A stretch of DNA of 9,175 bases. Origin: Candidatus Omnitrophica bacterium UBA1562 (GTDB lineage Bacteria; Omnitrophota; Gorgyraeia; Gygaellales; Profunditerraquicolaceae). Every line of letters starts with the position of its first letter. The first letter of the stretch is position 1. A program made the position numbers and the translations under genes. Location of the stretch: the NCBI GenBank assembly GCA_002322525.1, contig DCOU01000040.1, forward strand, positions 1 to 9,175. Direction: 5' to 3'. Shown in pieces: positions 7,825-9,175 of this stretch. A model generated the notes under the pieces. That model ran no database searches, was not told where the DNA came from, and worked only from the letters and a program-made list of their open reading frames with translations.

Positions 7825-7890
7825 CCCGACAGCTGCAAGAAAATTTCTGGCACGAAGTGCCGCAAATTTTCGAAGCGTTTTGCTGTCGGG
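7825..7890. repeat. Long multi-segment hairpin in the guaB3-guaA gap
   Basis: Three nested complementary segments are visible: CCCGACAGC (7825-7833) with GCTGTCGGG (7882-7890), AAAATTT (7840-7846) with AAATTTT (7864-7870), and GGCAC (7849-7853) with GTGCC (7857-7861) around a GAA loop. That is 21 base pairs in 66 bases. In the transcribed minus strand it is not followed by a T-tract, so it is not a typical intrinsic terminator. It may be a structured leader element, an RNA-stabilising hairpin or a copy of a dispersed palindromic repeat. Confidence 0.8.
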
Positions 7891-7897
7891 ATAGTTC

Positions 7898-7953
7898 GGA
7901 CATATAAGTTATGTCGAATACTTTTTTAAAATTATACTCCATAACTTATGTCC
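7898..7953. repeat. Imperfect inverted repeat just after guaB3
   Basis: GGACATATAAGTTATG (7898-7913) is the reverse complement of CATAACTTATGTCC (7940-7953) except for a two-base bulge, giving 14 pairs around a 26-base AT-rich spacer. It begins four bases after the guaB3 stop codon. The left arm can also fold on itself (GACATA 7899-7904 with TATGTC 7910-7915). Both arms carry the octamer TAAGTTAT or its complement, as do the guaA and guaB3 leaders. A weak terminator or mRNA-end hairpin for guaB3 is possible, but no T-tract follows. Confidence 0.7.
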
Positions 7954-7957
7954 TCAC

Positions 7958-9118
7958 TTATTTTCCCATCCCCACTCTCTGGTCAACCTGAAAGATTTTC
8001 CCTTCGGTCTGTATGGAAGGGGCAATGATAATCTCTACATCGTGCATCTGTTTTAAATTAACAGCGCCCAATGAACCCATTGATGTTTTTAATGCGCCCA
8101 TTAAATTCTGTGAACCATCATCAACCTTGGCCGGGCCAACAAGAATTTCTTTTAAGCTGCCGGTCGTCCCTACGTATATACGCGTGCCGCGCGGTAAGTT
8201 CACATGCGAGGTAGCCATACCCCAATGGTAACCCTTACCCGGCGCTTCTTTTGCACGGGCAAAATTTGAACCGATCATTACTGCATCCGCACCGCAGGCG
8301 AAAGCCTTGCAGATATCGCCGCCGCGGCTCATCCCGCCATCAGTAATTATAGGAACATATTTACCTTTGCTTTTATAATAAAAATCTCTAGCAGCAGCAG
8401 CGTCTACAGTGGCGGTCACCTGAGGCACGCCAATACCTAATACGCCGCGGGTTGTACAGGCAGTGCCCGGGCCAATGCCGATTAACAATGCTGTTACGCC
8501 GGTTTCCATAAGCGCCAATGTTGTCTCATAAGTCACACAATTACCGATAATCACGGGAATTCTGGTAGATTTACAGAACTTAAATAAATCCAAACTCTTG
8601 TATTCCCGTGAAATATGTTTTGTGGTAGTAACTGTAGATTGCACTACAAATATATCCGCACCTGCAGTAATGGCAATTTTAGCAAACTTTTCCGCATAAG
8701 CAGGTATACAGCTTACTACTGCTATAGCCTTTTTCCTTTTAATCTCTTCTACTCTCTTAGAAATAAGCTTTTCTTTAATGGGAGTATTGTAGACTGACTG
8801 GATGAGTCCTGTAGCTTTTTCTGGAGAGGCTTTAGCAATTTTCTCTAAAACGATATCAGGATTTTCATAACGTGTTTGTACTCCGTCAAGATTTAATACC
8901 GCAATGCCGCCTAACTTTGACATTTCAACAGCAAACCTGACATCCACCACTCCATCCATCGCAGCGGCTAATATGGGGATCTTAAATTTTTTACCCGCAA
9001 TCTCAAAAGTGGTGTCCACTTCATTGGGATTTACCGTTTGCGTTCCGGGCACCAGCGCAATTTCATCAAAACCATAACATCTACGAGCGCGTTTGCCTAT
9101 GCCTATCCACTCAGCCAT
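7958..9118 (-). CDS. guaB3: GuaB3-type IMP dehydrogenase-family protein
   Basis: This is a TIM-barrel member of the IMP dehydrogenase/GMP reductase family, 386 residues, likely oxidising IMP to XMP with NAD in the cytoplasm. Landmarks are YGFDEIALVPG (15-25); the catalytic-loop motif GIGPGTACTTR (214-224) with candidate nucleophile Cys221; GVPQVTATVDAAAA (230-243); and the phosphate-binding stretch ITDGGMSRGGD (258-268) with MIGS (281-284). The CBS pair found in canonical GuaB (about 490 residues) is absent; only a short linker stands at about 80-130. The C-terminal stretch LPRGTRI to NLMGALKTSMGSLGA (308-352) resembles the GuaB3 group known from actinobacteria and cyanobacteria. As I recall them, actinobacterial GuaB3 proteins lack the cysteine, whereas this one keeps it, which favours real dehydrogenase activity. 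GMP reductase is the alternative, but the neighbouring guaA supports a synthetic role. No Shine-Dalgarno site precedes the ATG. Confidence 0.93.
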   Translation of the reverse strand: MAEWIGIGKRARRCYGFDEIALVPGTQTVNPNEVDTTFEIAGKKFKIPILAAAMDGVVDVRFAVEMSKLGGIAVLNLDGVQTRYENPDIVLEKIAKASPEKATGLIQSVYNTPIKEKLISKRVEEIKRKKAIAVVSCIPAYAEKFAKIAITAGADIFVVQSTVTTTKHISREYKSLDLFKFCKSTRIPVIIGNCVTYETTLALMETGVTALLIGIGPGTACTTRGVLGIGVPQVTATVDAAAARDFYYKSKGKYVPIITDGGMSRGGDICKAFACGADAVMIGSNFARAKEAPGKGYHWGMATSHVNLPRGTRIYVGTTGSLKEILVGPAKVDDGSQNLMGALKTSMGSLGAVNLKQMHDVEIIIAPSIQTEGKIFQVDQRVGMGK

Positions 9119-9175
9119 ATTTAATGAGCGTATAACTTACGGAACGATAGTGAACGTAAGTTATTTGCGCGAATT
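9116..9175 (-). promoter_or_regulatory. Hairpin leader upstream of guaB3
   Basis: This is the counterpart of the guaA leader. ATAACTTACG (9132-9141) and CGTAAGTTAT (9155-9164) form a 10-base-pair stem around a core containing CGATAGTG. The stem ends 13 bases before the start codon through a conserved GCTCAT-A/T-rich run. The element reaches the window edge at GCGAATT, so its full extent and any promoter lie outside. The differences from the guaA copy fall mostly in the loop region and flanks while the arms are kept, which suggests the structure matters or that both are copies of one repeat family. Confidence 0.6.

Noticed and set aside
7931..7936. Perfect TATAAT on the minus strand in the loop after guaB3, a possible -10 box for guaA
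   Set aside because: No acceptable -35 hexamer at 16-18 bases and no extended -10 TG. In such AT-rich sequence it can arise by chance, so no promoter is called.
7764..7957. Purine (guanine) riboswitch upstream of guaA
   Set aside because: The conserved junction sequences of the purine riboswitch are not present. The hairpins here have a different layout.

Overview
The window is a bacterial chromosomal segment with three genes, all on the minus strand. In transcription order they are a GuaB3-type IMP dehydrogenase-family gene (7958-9118), guaA for GMP synthase (6222-7763) and dnaE for the DNA polymerase III alpha subunit (66-6110). The first two are likely consecutive steps of guanine nucleotide synthesis (IMP to XMP to GMP). 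dnaE is the replicative polymerase, interrupted in frame by two inteins. Nothing identifies the species. The polymerase is a bacterial PHP-domain DnaE, and the three starts lack visible Shine-Dalgarno sites. The structured AT-rich repeats between genes recall uncultured bacterial phyla such as Omnitrophota, but that is a weak guess from memory.

Layout from the right edge (5' end of the transcripts): positions 9116-9175 hold a hairpin-bearing leader in front of guaB3, cut by the window edge. The 194-base gap between guaB3 and guaA (7764-7957) is almost entirely inverted repeats: an imperfect inverted repeat (7898-7953), a long multi-segment hairpin (7825-7890) and a second copy of the leader seen in front of guaB3 (7761-7821). 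The two leaders align over about 61 columns at about 79 percent identity by hand, including the distance to the start codon. This alignment is also the best argument for the guaA start at 7763 rather than 7778. The 111-base gap between guaA and dnaE (6111-6221) holds two opposed arrays of 9-base units.

The DnaE reading frame encodes 2014 residues. Removing intein 1 (residues 363-774, 412 aa) and intein 2 (residues 1160-1617, 458 aa) leaves an 1144-residue polymerase of normal length with all catalytic motifs. Both inteins look complete, with splicing junctions and two LAGLIDADG-type motifs each. Both sit inside highly conserved polymerase motifs, so active DnaE should depend on splicing at both sites. 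Only 65 bases follow dnaE, and no gene can be supported there.

The most interesting signals are the shared leader in front of two guanine-synthesis genes, the set of mutually complementary octamers in the guaB3-guaA gap that permits alternative RNA folds, the exact 9-base inverted arrays before dnaE, and the cysteine cluster and helix-turn-helix-like segment inside the two inteins.
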